Source of the DNA: VXPQ01 sp964608315
GTDB taxonomy: Bacteria > Bacteroidota > Rhodothermia > Rhodothermales > VXPQ01
DNA length: 64,000 bases
Assembly: GCA_964608315.1 (NCBI GenBank)
Contig: CAZSNF010000018.1
Span: forward strand, 11,595 to 75,594
Direction of reading: 5' to 3'
Shown here: positions 16,872 to 25,504 of the stretch, one piece after another
How the letters are laid out: each line of letters begins with the position of its first letter
Position numbering within the stretch: position 1 is the first letter of the stretch
Program-made: the position numbers and the translations under genes
The notes under the pieces: model-generated
Told to the model about the DNA's origin: nothing
The model's database searches: none
What the model saw: only the letters and a program-made list of their open reading frames with translations

Positions 16872-18224
16872 TTATTCGCCGAAAAGGCGCGTCAGGCGCT
16901 CGTCGAGCATCTCCCGCAGCGGTTCGATGGATATGCGGTCGAGGATATCGCCCGCAAACGCATGCAGCAACAGGCCCTGCGCCTGTCGTTTGCTCATGCC
17001 CCGGGAGCGCAGATAAAACAAGGCTTCCGGGTCCAGTTGGCCGGTGGTGGCGCCATGGCTGCATTTTACGTCGTCCGCGTAAATTTCCAGTTCCGGCTTG
17101 GCGTTCATCGTGGCCTCGTCGTTCAGGACGATGGTTTTGTTTTCCTGGAAAGCGTTGATGCGCTGCGCATCCCGCCGCACGAACACTTTGCCGTTGAATA
17201 CGCCGGAAGCCCGGTCGTTCAGGACGCCTTTGTATAATTCGTTGCTGACGCAGTCCGGTTTCGCATGATCCACGAGCGTACGGTTGTCCACCTGGGTGTC
17301 GCCGCCAGGCAGAAACAGGCCGTACAAGTGCGTTTCGCAATGCGGAGCGTCGGGCAACACGTTCAGGTTGTTTCGGACCACATTTCCGTCAAGCGTTATC
17401 GTGGCGGTCGAGAAAGCGCTTGCCGCTTCCTGATAAACCTGCGTGGTCGAAACGACGCTGTGTTCGTTGCCCGGATCCTGCACCAGACAGGTCTCGACCA
17501 CGGCCCGTTCGCCCACGAAAATTTCGGTTACGGCATTCGTGAAAGTGGCTTCGCCGGTTAGCCCGCAACACCTGTCGATGATCCTGGCCTGCGCGTTTTC
17601 CTCGAACACCAGCAGGTGTCGGGGTTGCAGGAACAGGCGTTCGTTCGCTTTCGGCAGATGAAGCGCGTAGATCGGTTTTTCAAGGACTGTTCCTTTGGGA
17701 ACGTACACGAACAGTCCGTCGCGCGCAAACGCCGTGTTGAGCGCCGTGAGGCTTTCCGTTTCCCAGTCCGCATAGCGCCCCAGATGCCGGCGAAGAATGT
17801 CCGGGCGGACGGCCGCCGCTGTCTCCAGTCCGCAAATTGCGACGCCTTCCGGGAGGTCGCCGATCATGGAGTGCTTGCTCGAAAAACGTCCATTGACAAG
17901 CACGACGAGGTGGGCGTCCAGGTCGGGCAGCAGGCAGTCCCGCCAGCGCCCGGGCAACGAATCGGGCGGTGGATCGTCGGGGGATACGGCGAAACCGTCG
18001 GCAAGCGCCTCCGGGATATTCGTATACTTCCACGCTTCGTTTTTTCGCGAGGGGACGCCGAGGTCCCGGAAGCGATTCAGGGCTTGTCGCCGAAGTTCCG
18101 GCGCGGCGGCGAAGGGCGAGGCGCATGCGGGCCCCGTTCCGTTTTTCGCCAGCGGGTCGGCGTGCGCTTCGAATGCCTCGACGAACGATGCTTCGAGCGA
18201 TGCGAGCGTGTGGGGATGCGGCAT
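16872..18224 (-). CDS. sufD: Fe-S cluster assembly protein SufD
   Basis: A 450-residue scaffold subunit of the SufBC2D complex with a right-handed beta-helix core. Family features include LGVPSRKNEAWKYTNIPEAL near residue 60 and the C-terminal SHGATTGQLDPEALFYLRSRGMSKRQAQGLLLHAFAGD, where SHGATTG carries the conserved SufB-interface His. The last residues are LTRLFGE. It lies 59 bases after sufC and 17 bases or more before sufS on the same strand. Length is typical. Confidence 0.95.
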   Translation of the reverse strand: MPHPHTLASLEASFVEAFEAHADPLAKNGTGPACASPFAAAPELRRQALNRFRDLGVPSRKNEAWKYTNIPEALADGFAVSPDDPPPDSLPGRWRDCLLPDLDAHLVVLVNGRFSSKHSMIGDLPEGVAICGLETAAAVRPDILRRHLGRYADWETESLTALNTAFARDGLFVYVPKGTVLEKPIYALHLPKANERLFLQPRHLLVFEENAQARIIDRCCGLTGEATFTNAVTEIFVGERAVVETCLVQDPGNEHSVVSTTQVYQEAASAFSTATITLDGNVVRNNLNVLPDAPHCETHLYGLFLPGGDTQVDNRTLVDHAKPDCVSNELYKGVLNDRASGVFNGKVFVRRDAQRINAFQENKTIVLNDEATMNAKPELEIYADDVKCSHGATTGQLDPEALFYLRSRGMSKRQAQGLLLHAFAGDILDRISIEPLREMLDERLTRLFGE

Positions 18225-18283
18225 ATTCGCAATCGGTTGGATGGGCGCGGGCGCCGGGTGTCCTTAAACGGTTTGGGGATCGG

Positions 18284-19045
18284 TTACGCCGCCACCGCTT
18301 CTTCCCGAATCCAGTCGTACCCCTTTTCTTCGAGTTCGAGAGCAAGGCTCTTGTCTCCGGATCGCACGATGCGGCCATCCGCCATGACATGCACGACATC
18401 GGGGACGATGTAATTGAGCAGTCGCTGGTAGTGGGTAATCACGACAAAGGATCGGTCGCTGCGCCGGAGCGCGTTTACGCCGTCCGCCACGATGCGCAAG
18501 GCGTCGATATCCAGCCCGGAATCCGTTTCGTCGAGGATAGCGAGGCGCGGTTCGAGCATGGCGAGCTGAAAAATCTCGTTTCGTTTTTTCTCGCCGCCCG
18601 AAAACCCGTCGTTGACGGAACGGCTCATGAGTTGCGGATCCAGCGCTACGAGGGCGGCGCATTCTCTCATGCGCTTGAGAAAAGCCCCCGCCGAAAGCGG
18701 CTCTTCGCCGCGGTGTTCCCGCTGCTGGTTGAGGGCCTGCCGAAGAAAATTGTTCATGCTTACGCCGGGCAGTTCGACCGGATACTGAAAGGCCAGAAAA
18801 ATGCCTTCGAGCGCCCGCTCGTCGGGTTCCATATCCAGCAAGTCGCTCCCTTCGTAGAGGACGTCGCCGTCGGTCACCTCGAATTCTTCCCGTCCCGCAA
18901 GCACCGCTGCGAACGTACTTTTTCCTGATCCGTTCGGACCCATGATTGCATGCACTTCGCCTGCGCCGACCGTCAAATCGACGCCCTTGAGAATGTTCTG
19001 CTCCTCGATCCGGGCATGCAGATTATTGATTTGAAGAAGGGCCAT
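18284..19045 (-). CDS. sufC: Fe-S cluster assembly ATPase SufC
   Basis: A 253-residue ABC-type ATPase of the SufBC2D complex. Walker A is GPNGSGKSTFA, the signature is FSGGEKKRNEIFQLAM, Walker B is LAILDETDSGLDID, and the switch His is in VVITHYQRLL. The start MALLQINNLHARIEE at 19045 matches family N-termini; a frame open to 19108 adds 21 residues of basic, unlikely sequence. Between sufB and sufD on the same strand. Confidence 0.95.
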   Translation of the reverse strand: MALLQINNLHARIEEQNILKGVDLTVGAGEVHAIMGPNGSGKSTFAAVLAGREEFEVTDGDVLYEGSDLLDMEPDERALEGIFLAFQYPVELPGVSMNNFLRQALNQQREHRGEEPLSAGAFLKRMRECAALVALDPQLMSRSVNDGFSGGEKKRNEIFQLAMLEPRLAILDETDSGLDIDALRIVADGVNALRRSDRSFVVITHYQRLLNYIVPDVVHVMADGRIVRSGDKSLALELEEKGYDWIREEAVAA

Positions 19046-19136
19046 GTTTTGACGATGTTTTTCGTAATTGCGTATGTATTTACGTATGCAAAGGGTGCGT
19101 TTGCGCATTTGCGCAAGCGCATTGCCGCCGCTGCGG

Positions 19137-20603
19137 TCAACCTACGGAGCCTTCCAGCTCGATATCCAGCAATTTTTGCGCCTCGACGGCGAACTCCATA
19201 GGAAGTTTGGCGAGGATTTCCTTGCAGAATCCGTTGACGATCAGTTTAATCGCCGCTTCTTCGCCAATTCCGCGCTGGAAGCAGTAGAATAACTGGTCTT
19301 CCCCTATTTTCGAGGTGGTTGCTTCGTGCTCCACCTGGGCCGAGGGGTTTTTGATTTCTATGTAGGGGAAGGTATGCGCTCCGCACCGGTCTCCAAGCAA
19401 CATGGAGTCGCATTGGGAGAAGTTGCGCGCGCGCTCGGCGCCCTTGTTTATTTTTACGAGTCCCCGGTAGGAGTTGTTGCTGCGTCCCCCGGAAATGCCT
19501 TTCGAAATGATGGTGCTTTTCGTGTTTTTCCCCACATGCACCATTTTCGTGCCCGTGTCGGCTTGCTGCCGTCCTTTCGTAAAGGCCACCGAATAGAATT
19601 CGCCCACCGATCCGTCCCCTTTCAGAATCACGCTGGGGTATTTCCAGGTGATCGCCGATCCGGTTTCCAGCTGGGTCCAGGAGATTTTTGCCTGATCTCC
19701 CTTGCAAATACCCCGCTTGGTGACAAAATTGTAGACGCCTCCGCGCCCCTCGTTATCGCCGGGGTACCAGTTTTGAATGGTGGAATATTTGACTTCTGCG
19801 TTCGCCTCGGCGACGATTTCCACCACGGCGGCGTGTAACTGATTTTCGTCGCGCATCGGAGCGGTGCAACCTTCGAGGTAACTCACGTAGCTTCCTTCTT
19901 CTGCAACGATCAGCGTACGTTCGAACTGGCCCGTTCCCGCCTGATTGATTCGGAAGTACGTCGAGAGCTCCATGGGGCAACGCACGCCCTTCGGGATGTA
20001 GCAAAAGGAGCCGTCGGAAAAGACCGCCGAGTTCAGCGCGGCATAGAAATTGTCCGTGTACGGCACCACGGAACCCATATATTTTTGCACCAGTTCGGGA
20101 TGCTCCTGCACGGCTTCGCCGAACGAGCAGAAGATGACGCCTTGTTTGGCCAGTTCCTCCTTGAAGGTCGTGTGCACCGATACGCTGTCGAGGACGACGT
20201 CCACGGCGACGCCCGCCAGTTTTTCCTGTTCGGCCAGCGGAATGCCCAGTCGCTCGAACGTTTCCAGCAATTTCGGATCGACCTCGTCCAGGCTTTCGTA
20301 CCGCGGCTTTTTGCTCGGCGACGAATAATACGTGATGTTCCGGAAATCCGGTTCCGTATACGTCAAATGCGGCCAGCGAGGGTATGCTTCCGACGGGTTG
20401 GCGGCCAGTTTCTCCCAATGCCGCCATGCGCGCAGGCGCCATTCGAGCAACCACTCCGGCTCCTCTTTCTTCGCAGAAATCAGGCGGACGACCTCTTCGT
20501 CGAGGCCTTTGGGTATGGTGTCCGCCTCGACGTTCGTTTCCCAGCCGTATTTATACTCGCTGGCGGCGACTTCGTGCAGAAATTCTGTTTCCGTGGTGGG
20601 CAT
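19137..20603 (-). CDS. sufB: Fe-S cluster assembly scaffold SufB
   Basis: A 488-residue scaffold on which the Fe-S cluster is built. Recognisable blocks are GLDEEVVRLISAKKEEPEWLLEWRL, the AVFSDGSFCYIPKGVRCP strand, AEEGSYVSYLEGCTAPMRDENQLHAAVVE with the conserved Cys, and EHEATTSKIGEDQLFYCFQRGI near the C-terminus. I start at the ATG at 20603 (MPTTETEFLHEVAASEYKYG); upstream residues to 20699 look non-coding. It is the first gene of the suf operon and divergent from the A-type carrier, with 140 bases of shared upstream DNA. Confidence 0.96.
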   Translation of the reverse strand: MPTTETEFLHEVAASEYKYGWETNVEADTIPKGLDEEVVRLISAKKEEPEWLLEWRLRAWRHWEKLAANPSEAYPRWPHLTYTEPDFRNITYYSSPSKKPRYESLDEVDPKLLETFERLGIPLAEQEKLAGVAVDVVLDSVSVHTTFKEELAKQGVIFCSFGEAVQEHPELVQKYMGSVVPYTDNFYAALNSAVFSDGSFCYIPKGVRCPMELSTYFRINQAGTGQFERTLIVAEEGSYVSYLEGCTAPMRDENQLHAAVVEIVAEANAEVKYSTIQNWYPGDNEGRGGVYNFVTKRGICKGDQAKISWTQLETGSAITWKYPSVILKGDGSVGEFYSVAFTKGRQQADTGTKMVHVGKNTKSTIISKGISGGRSNNSYRGLVKINKGAERARNFSQCDSMLLGDRCGAHTFPYIEIKNPSAQVEHEATTSKIGEDQLFYCFQRGIGEEAAIKLIVNGFCKEILAKLPMEFAVEAQKLLDIELEGSVG

Positions 20604-20743
20604 GGGCAGTAGGAAAAATCGTGGGCGCGAACTGCGCAGCAAGATAAATAACAGGTAGGTATGCAACCGAACCGGCGGGCTTTTCGTTCCTGTTTTCACC
20701 GAGTGTTAACGAGAACCTTTTCATCGATCCGTTTTTCTGTCCC
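20604..20743. promoter_or_regulatory. Divergent promoter region of the suf operon and the A-type carrier
   Basis: A 140-base AT-richer interval between two divergent start codons. It contains TTAACGAGAACC and an AAGATAAATAACAGG stretch. I cannot assign an IscR-like or Fur box with confidence; the position implies control of both transcription units. Confidence 0.5.
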
Positions 20744-21079
20744 ATGGAACCCGTCCGCATTACCGAACGCGCCCTGACGCAACTTCGCGCCGTTGCCGAG
20801 GGAGAGGGCGTGGATTTGTCCGAAACCATGCTTCGCCTCGCCGTGACGCCCGGCGGCTGTTCGGGTCTTACCTACGATCTGGGCTGGGATACGGTCCGCC
20901 GGACCGACGACGAAGTGATCGAGGCAGGCGGACTATCTGTCGTGGTTGACCGCCGGAGCGCTGCGTGTCTCGACGGCGTGGAACTGGATTTTACGGATGG
21001 CCTCGAGGGGAACGGGTTTCATTTCGCCAATCCGCAAGCGGCCCGGACCTGCGCCTGCGGCGAAAGTTTCGGGCTGTAG
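20744..21079 (+). CDS. sufA: HesB/IscA/SufA-type iron-sulfur carrier
   Basis: A 111-residue A-type carrier that receives Fe-S clusters and transfers them to apoproteins. It has VRITERALTQLRAV, the first ligand Cys in TPGGCSGLTYDL and the CAC pair in ARTCACGESFGL at the C-terminus. Divergently transcribed from sufB, supporting a role in the same pathway. Whether it corresponds best to SufA, IscA or ErpA cannot be settled by eye. The stop is 4 bases from the DUF192 gene's stop on the other strand. Confidence 0.92.
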   Translation: MEPVRITERALTQLRAVAEGEGVDLSETMLRLAVTPGGCSGLTYDLGWDTVRRTDDEVIEAGGLSVVVDRRSAACLDGVELDFTDGLEGNGFHFANPQAARTCACGESFGL

Positions 21080-21083
21080 GCGC

Positions 21084-21599
21084 TTATCCGTCGGGATCCG
21101 ACTCGTGCCGGGTCCAGTGGACTCGCTCGCCTTCGAGGAGGCCGTAGATATCCGCGAATCCGGCGGGCACTTCAATAACGTACTGCGCCGGCGCGTCCGA
21201 GAGAATGAGGTCGGATGTGAAAGGGCGGTTGTATTTATCGATATCGACGACCACGGAATCGCGGTCTACGAAAAGAAGATCGAGCGCCAGCGGCGTGTTC
21301 GCCATGTGAAACGTTTGCATGGCTTCTCGCTCGAAAAGGAACAGCATGCCGCTTTTTTCGGGCAGGGAGGGGCGTTGCATCAGGCCCCGGATGCGCGCAG
21401 AGTCCGATTCGGCGATTTCAATGTCGATGGTCAATATTTCTGCGTCGCCCTGGAAGAACGTCAGGTTGCCGTCGTCCCGGAACGGGATATCGGGGAAGGC
21501 GTCGTCCGCGCGTTGCGTGGCGCGGGAAGCGGGCTCGTTGCCGCACGCCGCGATGGTCGCGGCCAGCAAGGCAAGGCATAGATATCGCATGGGACGCAA
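21084..21599 (-). CDS. DUF192 family lipoprotein
   Basis: A 171-residue protein with a lipoprotein signal (CLALLAATIAAC). The DUF192 core is visible: EIAESDSARIRGLMQRPSLPEKSGMLFLF, FHMANTPLALDLLFVDRDSVVV and the C-terminal YVIEVPAGFADIYGLLEGERV. DUF192 proteins are widespread exported proteins of unknown function; small beta-barrel fold. Two adjacent starts (21599 and 21590) are possible. Convergent with the A-type carrier. Confidence 0.9.
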   Translation of the reverse strand: MRPMRYLCLALLAATIAACGNEPASRATQRADDAFPDIPFRDDGNLTFFQGDAEILTIDIEIAESDSARIRGLMQRPSLPEKSGMLFLFEREAMQTFHMANTPLALDLLFVDRDSVVVDIDKYNRPFTSDLILSDAPAQYVIEVPAGFADIYGLLEGERVHWTRHESDPDG

Positions 21600-21799
21600 T
21601 CGGCGGAAGGAGTATGGGGGCGCATCGCGAAAAGGATACGCCCACTAATTCAAAGCGACTTTTTGCGCTGTAGTTCCGCATGGCGACCGATTTGTCCGGC
21701 GGCGGGCTGCGAGGCGGCGGCTCCGTTTCGCCGACGGCGCCGGAGCGCCCTGGGGCTGGTCCGTACAGTTCGACAATACAGGAACATCAGGAATAAATA

Positions 21800-22038
21800 T
21801 GAGGACACGCTGATTAAGGAACCTCTGATTAATTCTACTTCGATCGGCGCTTCGCGTTCGTGGGTAAAGGACATTGTGCCGGCGTCGTTGAAGTCAGCGG
21901 AAAACGCCGCAATTCGGGTCATGGCGGGCATGAAGCGTCCTTCGGGAGGCTGCGAGAGGGTCTGTGGTTGCGCCTTTGAACGAAACATCGGGCCCAAAAT
22001 ATCCTGCCAGCCCATGTCCTTACGCACCCTTATGTTAC
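21800..22038. repeat. Interspersed element, composite copy with an alternative right part
   Basis: Starts with GGACACGCTGATTAA, followed at 21816 by the GGAACCTCTGATTAATTC terminus of the type seen at 5745. The left arm continues to CGGGAGGCTGCGAGAGG, then switches to a different module, TGTGGTTGCGCCTTTGAACG with AAACATCGGGCCC, also present at 36463-36495. No matching right terminus precedes the next copy, so this looks like a nested or recombined element. Confidence 0.75.
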
Positions 22039-22293
22039 GGACACTCTGATGAAATCTGCTTCGATCAGCGCTTCACGTTCGTGTATGCAGGACATTGTGC
22101 AGGCATCGCTGAAATCAGCGGTAAACACTTCGGATTCAGAGTATGGCGAACGTGAAGCGCCCTCCGGGAGGCTGCGAGAGGCCCTCTGGCTGTGTCATTC
22201 CTCATTATGTGGGACCTGCCACATTGCTTCGTCATTCCTTGCCAGCGCGCCTCTCGCAAGCCTCTGAGCTTTGCAGATTTAATCAGAGTATCC
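22039..22293. repeat. Interspersed MITE-like element, full-length copy (255 bp)
   Basis: Left end GGACACTCTGATGAAATCTGC and right end GCAGATTTAATCAGAGTATCC are inverted repeats with two mismatches. The left arm pairs GCGCTTCACGTTCG with CGAACGTGAAGCGC; the right arm pairs GAGGCTGCGAGAGGC with GCCTCTCGCAAGCCTC, with ATGTGG/CCACAT at its tip. No protein is apparent. Confidence 0.88.
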
Positions 22294-22384
22294 TTTCGTG
22301 AAAAGGCGCGATCACAGATCCGTTCCGCCCTGCGCAGCGCACTTTTCGCAGCCTCTGAATTTTGCAGGCTTAATCAGAGTATCC
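22294..22384. repeat. Partial interspersed element, right end
   Basis: TCGTGAAAAGGCGCGATCAC, then CGCAGCCTCTGAATTTTGCAGGCTTAATCAGAGTATCC, which is the family right terminus. The left terminus is missing; it abuts the full copy. Confidence 0.7.
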
Positions 22385-22601
22385 TATAGGGCCGCAGCGG
22401 ACAAGCAGGGAACGTATGCAGAAAATTCTTTTTATATTATTGATAATTTGTTTTCTTGCGTATTTATATTACATTATGTATACTCATTCGCCACGGCGGG
22501 ATTCTCCCGGATATGACTCGCCTGCGGAAAGGTATTCCCCTCGGAGCGTTTCGGGGTTTCCGATACATCGCTATCACTCATCAAAACAGCGTCGCGCAGC
22601 A

Positions 22602-22889
22602 ATGGCCAGGAAAAAAGCCGGTCAGTTTTTTGTCGAAGTTTTATCTCCCGAAAAAGCCCGCGTGGAAATTGCCCGCGGACGTTCGGGCCGTAGATCCAGG
22701 TACGACTCCATCGGGCGCTCGGTGCAGCGTCTGACCGCGGATACGGTGGTCAAACTCAAGTTGGAAAAGAAAGACGTGCCGCCTTTGCGCCAGTATCTTC
22801 AGAAAAATTTTGAGAACAAGTATGTGCTCAAGACGGCGTCCACTGGCAAAGCCGAAACGTTTACCGGATTCATTTTTCTCGCCTCCTGA
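22602..22889 (+). CDS. Small basic protein, paralogue of the next gene
   Basis: A 95-residue basic protein of unknown function. Its core (from SRYDSIGRSVQRL to GFIFLAS) aligns without large gaps to the core of the next gene: S(R/K)(Y/F), then DV..LR.(Y/W)L(Q/E), an FE/VE pair, E.F..F and a terminal LAS/LSLS. The start MARKKAGQFFVEVLS at 22602 gives this domain. An in-frame ATG at 22416 would add a hydrophobic segment (LFILLIICFLAYLYYIMY) encoded by very AT-rich DNA, which I regard as less likely. It could bind nucleic acid, but nothing proves it. Confidence 0.7.
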   Translation: MARKKAGQFFVEVLSPEKARVEIARGRSGRRSRYDSIGRSVQRLTADTVVKLKLEKKDVPPLRQYLQKNFENKYVLKTASTGKAETFTGFIFLAS

Positions 22890-22979
22890 CCGGGCCATGG
22901 CGGATATTCCCGCGCAACGGATTTCCGCCGCCTCGCACACAGACGCTTACTCCCTGTTGCGCATAACCATCCGTTAATT

Positions 22980-23321
22980 ATGGCATTCTACACGACCACC
23001 ATCTACAAGGACGAGGCCGAAGCGCTTTTGGCCAAACTTCGCGCCAAAACGCCGGCGCGTCCCGGTCGCGTTTCCAAATTCGTACCGCTGACGAAGCATA
23101 TCGACGCGCTCAAAGACGAGCAGATTTTGCGCATTGAGCCGTGTTCCCAGACGGACGTGACCAACTTGCGTTCCTGGCTTGAGCGTCATGTGGAAAAGCC
23201 GGGCAGATATTTCAAGATTTCTGCGCGCAAGACGGACAATCCGAAAGTCTTCCGCGTGTATTTGTCGCTGAGCGTCGCAAAGCCGGTTCGCCGGACGCGC
23301 AAAAAGGCCGCCAGCGCGTAG
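22980..23321 (+). CDS. Small basic protein, paralogue of the preceding gene
   Basis: A 113-residue protein. It shares the core of the preceding gene (SKFVPLTKHIDALKDEQILRI, DVTNLRSWLERHVEKPGRYFKISA, KVFRVYLSLS). Here the basic stretch is at the C-terminus (VRRTRKKAASA) instead of the N-terminus. Tandem arrangement, 90 bases apart, same strand, suggests duplication and joint function. I do not recognise the family. Confidence 0.75.
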   Translation: MAFYTTTIYKDEAEALLAKLRAKTPARPGRVSKFVPLTKHIDALKDEQILRIEPCSQTDVTNLRSWLERHVEKPGRYFKISARKTDNPKVFRVYLSLSVAKPVRRTRKKAASA

Positions 23322-23388
23322 TTTTCCGCATCATCCCTGCATTACGCAATCAAGGGATTTGAGGCGTACTTATCCGGTGTATTATATC

Positions 23389-23493
23389 GGGTTTACTCTG
23401 ATTAAATCTGCAAAATTCAGAATCTTCGCGGGGTGCGCCGGAAAGGAATGACGAAGCAGCGCGGCCTGTAACAGGCCCTAATCAGAGCGCCCC
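23389..23493. repeat. Interspersed element with an internal deletion (105 bp)
   Basis: Left end TTTACTCTGATTAAATCTGC, interior GGAAAGGAATGACGAAGCAG, then CTGTAACAGGCCCTAATCAG at the right. The right part includes a degenerate copy of the AACAGGCCCTAA motif also found at 6861, 15048 and 36198, linking the two repeat types. The remainder of the 23322-23566 interval shows nothing else. Confidence 0.7.
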
Positions 23494-23566
23494 GGAATAT
23501 ATTCGAGGCAAGGCCACAGGGCTATTCGCGTTCCGCCGTTTGCGCCGCGCTATTGTTTTCACTGCG

Positions 23567-24571
23567 TTATTCGCCCGCGGCGTCGAATGCACCCGCCTTT
23601 TTCTTTAACGCCTCGATCCAGGTTGGCAAAATGTCGTACAGATCGCCTGCGATCCCGTAGGTGGCGTGGCGAAAAACGGGGGCGTCGGGGTCCTTGTTGA
23701 CGGCGATAACGGTGCGGCTGCCCGCCATTCCCGCCACATGTTGCTGGGCGCCTGAAATGCCCACCGCAACGTATACGTCCGGCGAAACGGTTTTGCCGGT
23801 TTGGCCAATCAGCGAAGAGGCGGGGAAAAGTCCGGCCTCCATGGCGCCGCGAGACGCGCCGACGGCGGCTCCGAGCAGCGCCGCAAGTTCTTCGACCAGG
23901 CGTTTGCCTGTTTCGTCTCGCACTCCGCGTCCCGCGGCCACCACGACGGCAGCTTCGGACAGGTCGATTCCCCCGGAAGTCCCGCCCAGCGCCCTGAGGA
24001 CCATTTTGCCGGACTTTTTTTCGTCGAAAGCGAAGGGAACGTCCTGGACGCGCAAGGGAGATTGGGCCGGATGTTCCGAGACAGCGTACGATCCTCCGCG
24101 CAGCGAGACCAGCACAGGGGCGCCTTCTGCTCGTACGCGGGCCATGAATTCGGCTGTGAAGACGGGACGTTTTGCTTCCACGCCGCCCTCGAACGCGTCG
24201 AAACGGGATACGTCGGGGAGGGCGGGCGCCGCCATGCGCACAGCGAGGGCGCCGAGGATTTCCCGCACGGTTTCCCCGGAGGGGAGCACGAAGACGTCGG
24301 GGGCGGCTTGTTCGGCGATGCGGACCAGCGCGTCGGCCAGGGGGGCGCCTTGCGGAATCTCGCTGCGCGACGCAAACAGCGGATCGGTTACGACGAACGC
24401 TTCTTCTATTCCATAGCGCGCCAATTCCCCGAGGCAGGCATGGGGCGCGTCGGACGCCACGGCGGCGGCCACGCTTTTCCCGCCGATTTCCCGGCACCGG
24501 GAAAGGGCTTCCAGCGACGGGCGCGTAATGCGTCCATCCCGAATTTCAACGAAAACAAGCAAGCGCGCCAT
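23567..24571 (-). CDS. etfA: Electron transfer flavoprotein subunit alpha
   Basis: A 334-residue FAD-binding subunit. The C-terminal FAD domain carries VYVAVGISGAQQHVAGMAGS and VIAVNKDPDAPVFRHATYGIAGDLYDILP, both diagnostic. Mid-protein AAVVVAAGRGVRDETGKRLVEELAALLGA and GASRGAMEAG also match. With EtfB it takes electrons from acyl-CoA dehydrogenases (such as the one at 49543) and passes them to the respiratory chain. It follows etfB on the same strand (53-base gap), the usual order. Confidence 0.95.
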   Translation of the reverse strand: MARLLVFVEIRDGRITRPSLEALSRCREIGGKSVAAAVASDAPHACLGELARYGIEEAFVVTDPLFASRSEIPQGAPLADALVRIAEQAAPDVFVLPSGETVREILGALAVRMAAPALPDVSRFDAFEGGVEAKRPVFTAEFMARVRAEGAPVLVSLRGGSYAVSEHPAQSPLRVQDVPFAFDEKKSGKMVLRALGGTSGGIDLSEAAVVVAAGRGVRDETGKRLVEELAALLGAAVGASRGAMEAGLFPASSLIGQTGKTVSPDVYVAVGISGAQQHVAGMAGSRTVIAVNKDPDAPVFRHATYGIAGDLYDILPTWIEALKKKAGAFDAAGE

Positions 24572-24599
24572 GCTGCGTTGCGGGCGAAGCGGTTTTGAT

Positions 24600-24662
24600 C
24601 AACGTGTCCTCAAGTCCGCAAATATCAGAGGTTGCGAGGGGTGCGCTGGCGGGGAGCGACGA
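24600..24662. repeat. Remnant of the interspersed element at the etfB 3' end
   Basis: AACGTGTCCTCAAGTCCGCA, then ATCAGAGGTTGCGAGGGGTGCGCTGGCGGGGAGCGACGAAGG, the right arm of the family. It overlaps the last codons of etfB, whose final RQRTPRNL and stop come from this DNA. Confidence 0.65.
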
Positions 24663-25407
24663 AGGGAATCAGGACGTCGAGCGCTTCGTCCCACGCTTCG
24701 TCCAGCATGCGCGCCGGCGGGCGGTCCGGCATGGCTTCGTAGCGTTGCACGCGCATGGCGGGCAATCCGACGGGCGCTTTCACGGTTTTCACCCGGATCG
24801 GTTTTTTTCGAGCCGCCACAATGCTTCGTATATTCGGAATGCGCGGGTCGCACATATTGTTGGAGCAGGAAATTACGCAGGGCGTTTCCACGCGCGTAAT
24901 TTCCTGATGCGCATCCGCTTGCCTCGTGACCAGCAGGCGTCGGGCGCCGGGTTCGGCGGGGTCTGGCTCCAGCGCAATGGCGTTGCCGACGAAGGGCAAC
25001 CCCAGCAATTCGGCCAGCATGGCGGGCGTTACGCCTGCGTCGGTGTCCTGCGCCTGTTTGCCGCATACGATCGCATCGAACGTTTCCGTCCTGCAATGAT
25101 CCGCAAGAATTTGCGCGCAGGCCTGTCCGGCGGGCGGTTCGCCGCTATCCCGGACATGGAGGCGCACGCCCGCCGCCGCTCCCATGGCCAGCGCCTTGCG
25201 CAGCGCTTCCTCGGCTTCGGGCGGACCGGCCAGCACGGCGCGCACTTCCCCCCCGTATCGTTCGGTAAAGGCGATTGCGCCTTCCGCCGCCGAGGCGTCG
25301 AACGCATTCAGCGCCATGCGTCCCGCGCTCGCATCGATGCGACCGTCCTCGACGCGCAACAGCGACGTTGCGTCGGGCGTCTGTTTGATGCAAACAATAA
25401 ACTTCAT
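24625..25407 (-). CDS. etfB: Electron transfer flavoprotein subunit beta
   Basis: A 260-residue AMP-binding ETF subunit. It begins MKFIVCIKQTPDATSLLRVEDG. DAIVCGKQAQDTDAGVTPAMLAELLGLP is the AMP-binding/signature region, and PCVISCSNNMCDPRIPNIRSIVAARKKPI fits the conserved recognition-loop area. Forms a heterodimer with EtfA. The last eight residues are encoded by a remnant of the interspersed repeat, so the C-terminus appears to have been replaced or trimmed by that insertion. GGAG precedes the ATG closely. Confidence 0.95.
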   Translation of the reverse strand: MKFIVCIKQTPDATSLLRVEDGRIDASAGRMALNAFDASAAEGAIAFTERYGGEVRAVLAGPPEAEEALRKALAMGAAAGVRLHVRDSGEPPAGQACAQILADHCRTETFDAIVCGKQAQDTDAGVTPAMLAELLGLPFVGNAIALEPDPAEPGARRLLVTRQADAHQEITRVETPCVISCSNNMCDPRIPNIRSIVAARKKPIRVKTVKAPVGLPAMRVQRYEAMPDRPPARMLDEAWDEALDVLIPFVAPRQRTPRNL

Positions 25408-25422
25408 ATCTCCTATATTTTA

Positions 25423-25470
25423 GGACACGCTGATTAAATCTACTTCGATCAGCGCTTCATGTTCGCATCC
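25423..25470. repeat. Left-end fragment of the interspersed element
   Basis: GGACACGCTGATTAAATC followed by TACTTCGATCAGCGCTTCATGTTCG, then the match ends. It sits between the divergent etfB and outer-membrane protein genes and so lies in their shared control region. Confidence 0.75.
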
Positions 25471-25504
25471 TGTGCCTGTTCACGCAGCCCTCGCCGCTAC
25501 AGCC

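Noticed and set aside
21800..22384. Interspersed repeats as coding genes
   Set aside because: Frames of 60-130 codons inside them differ between copies and are all interrupted or shared by the inverted arms.
22416..22601. N-terminal hydrophobic extension of the first small basic protein
   Set aside because: Encoded by very AT-rich spacer DNA and a poorly structured linker; the paralogous neighbour starts directly at the shared domain.
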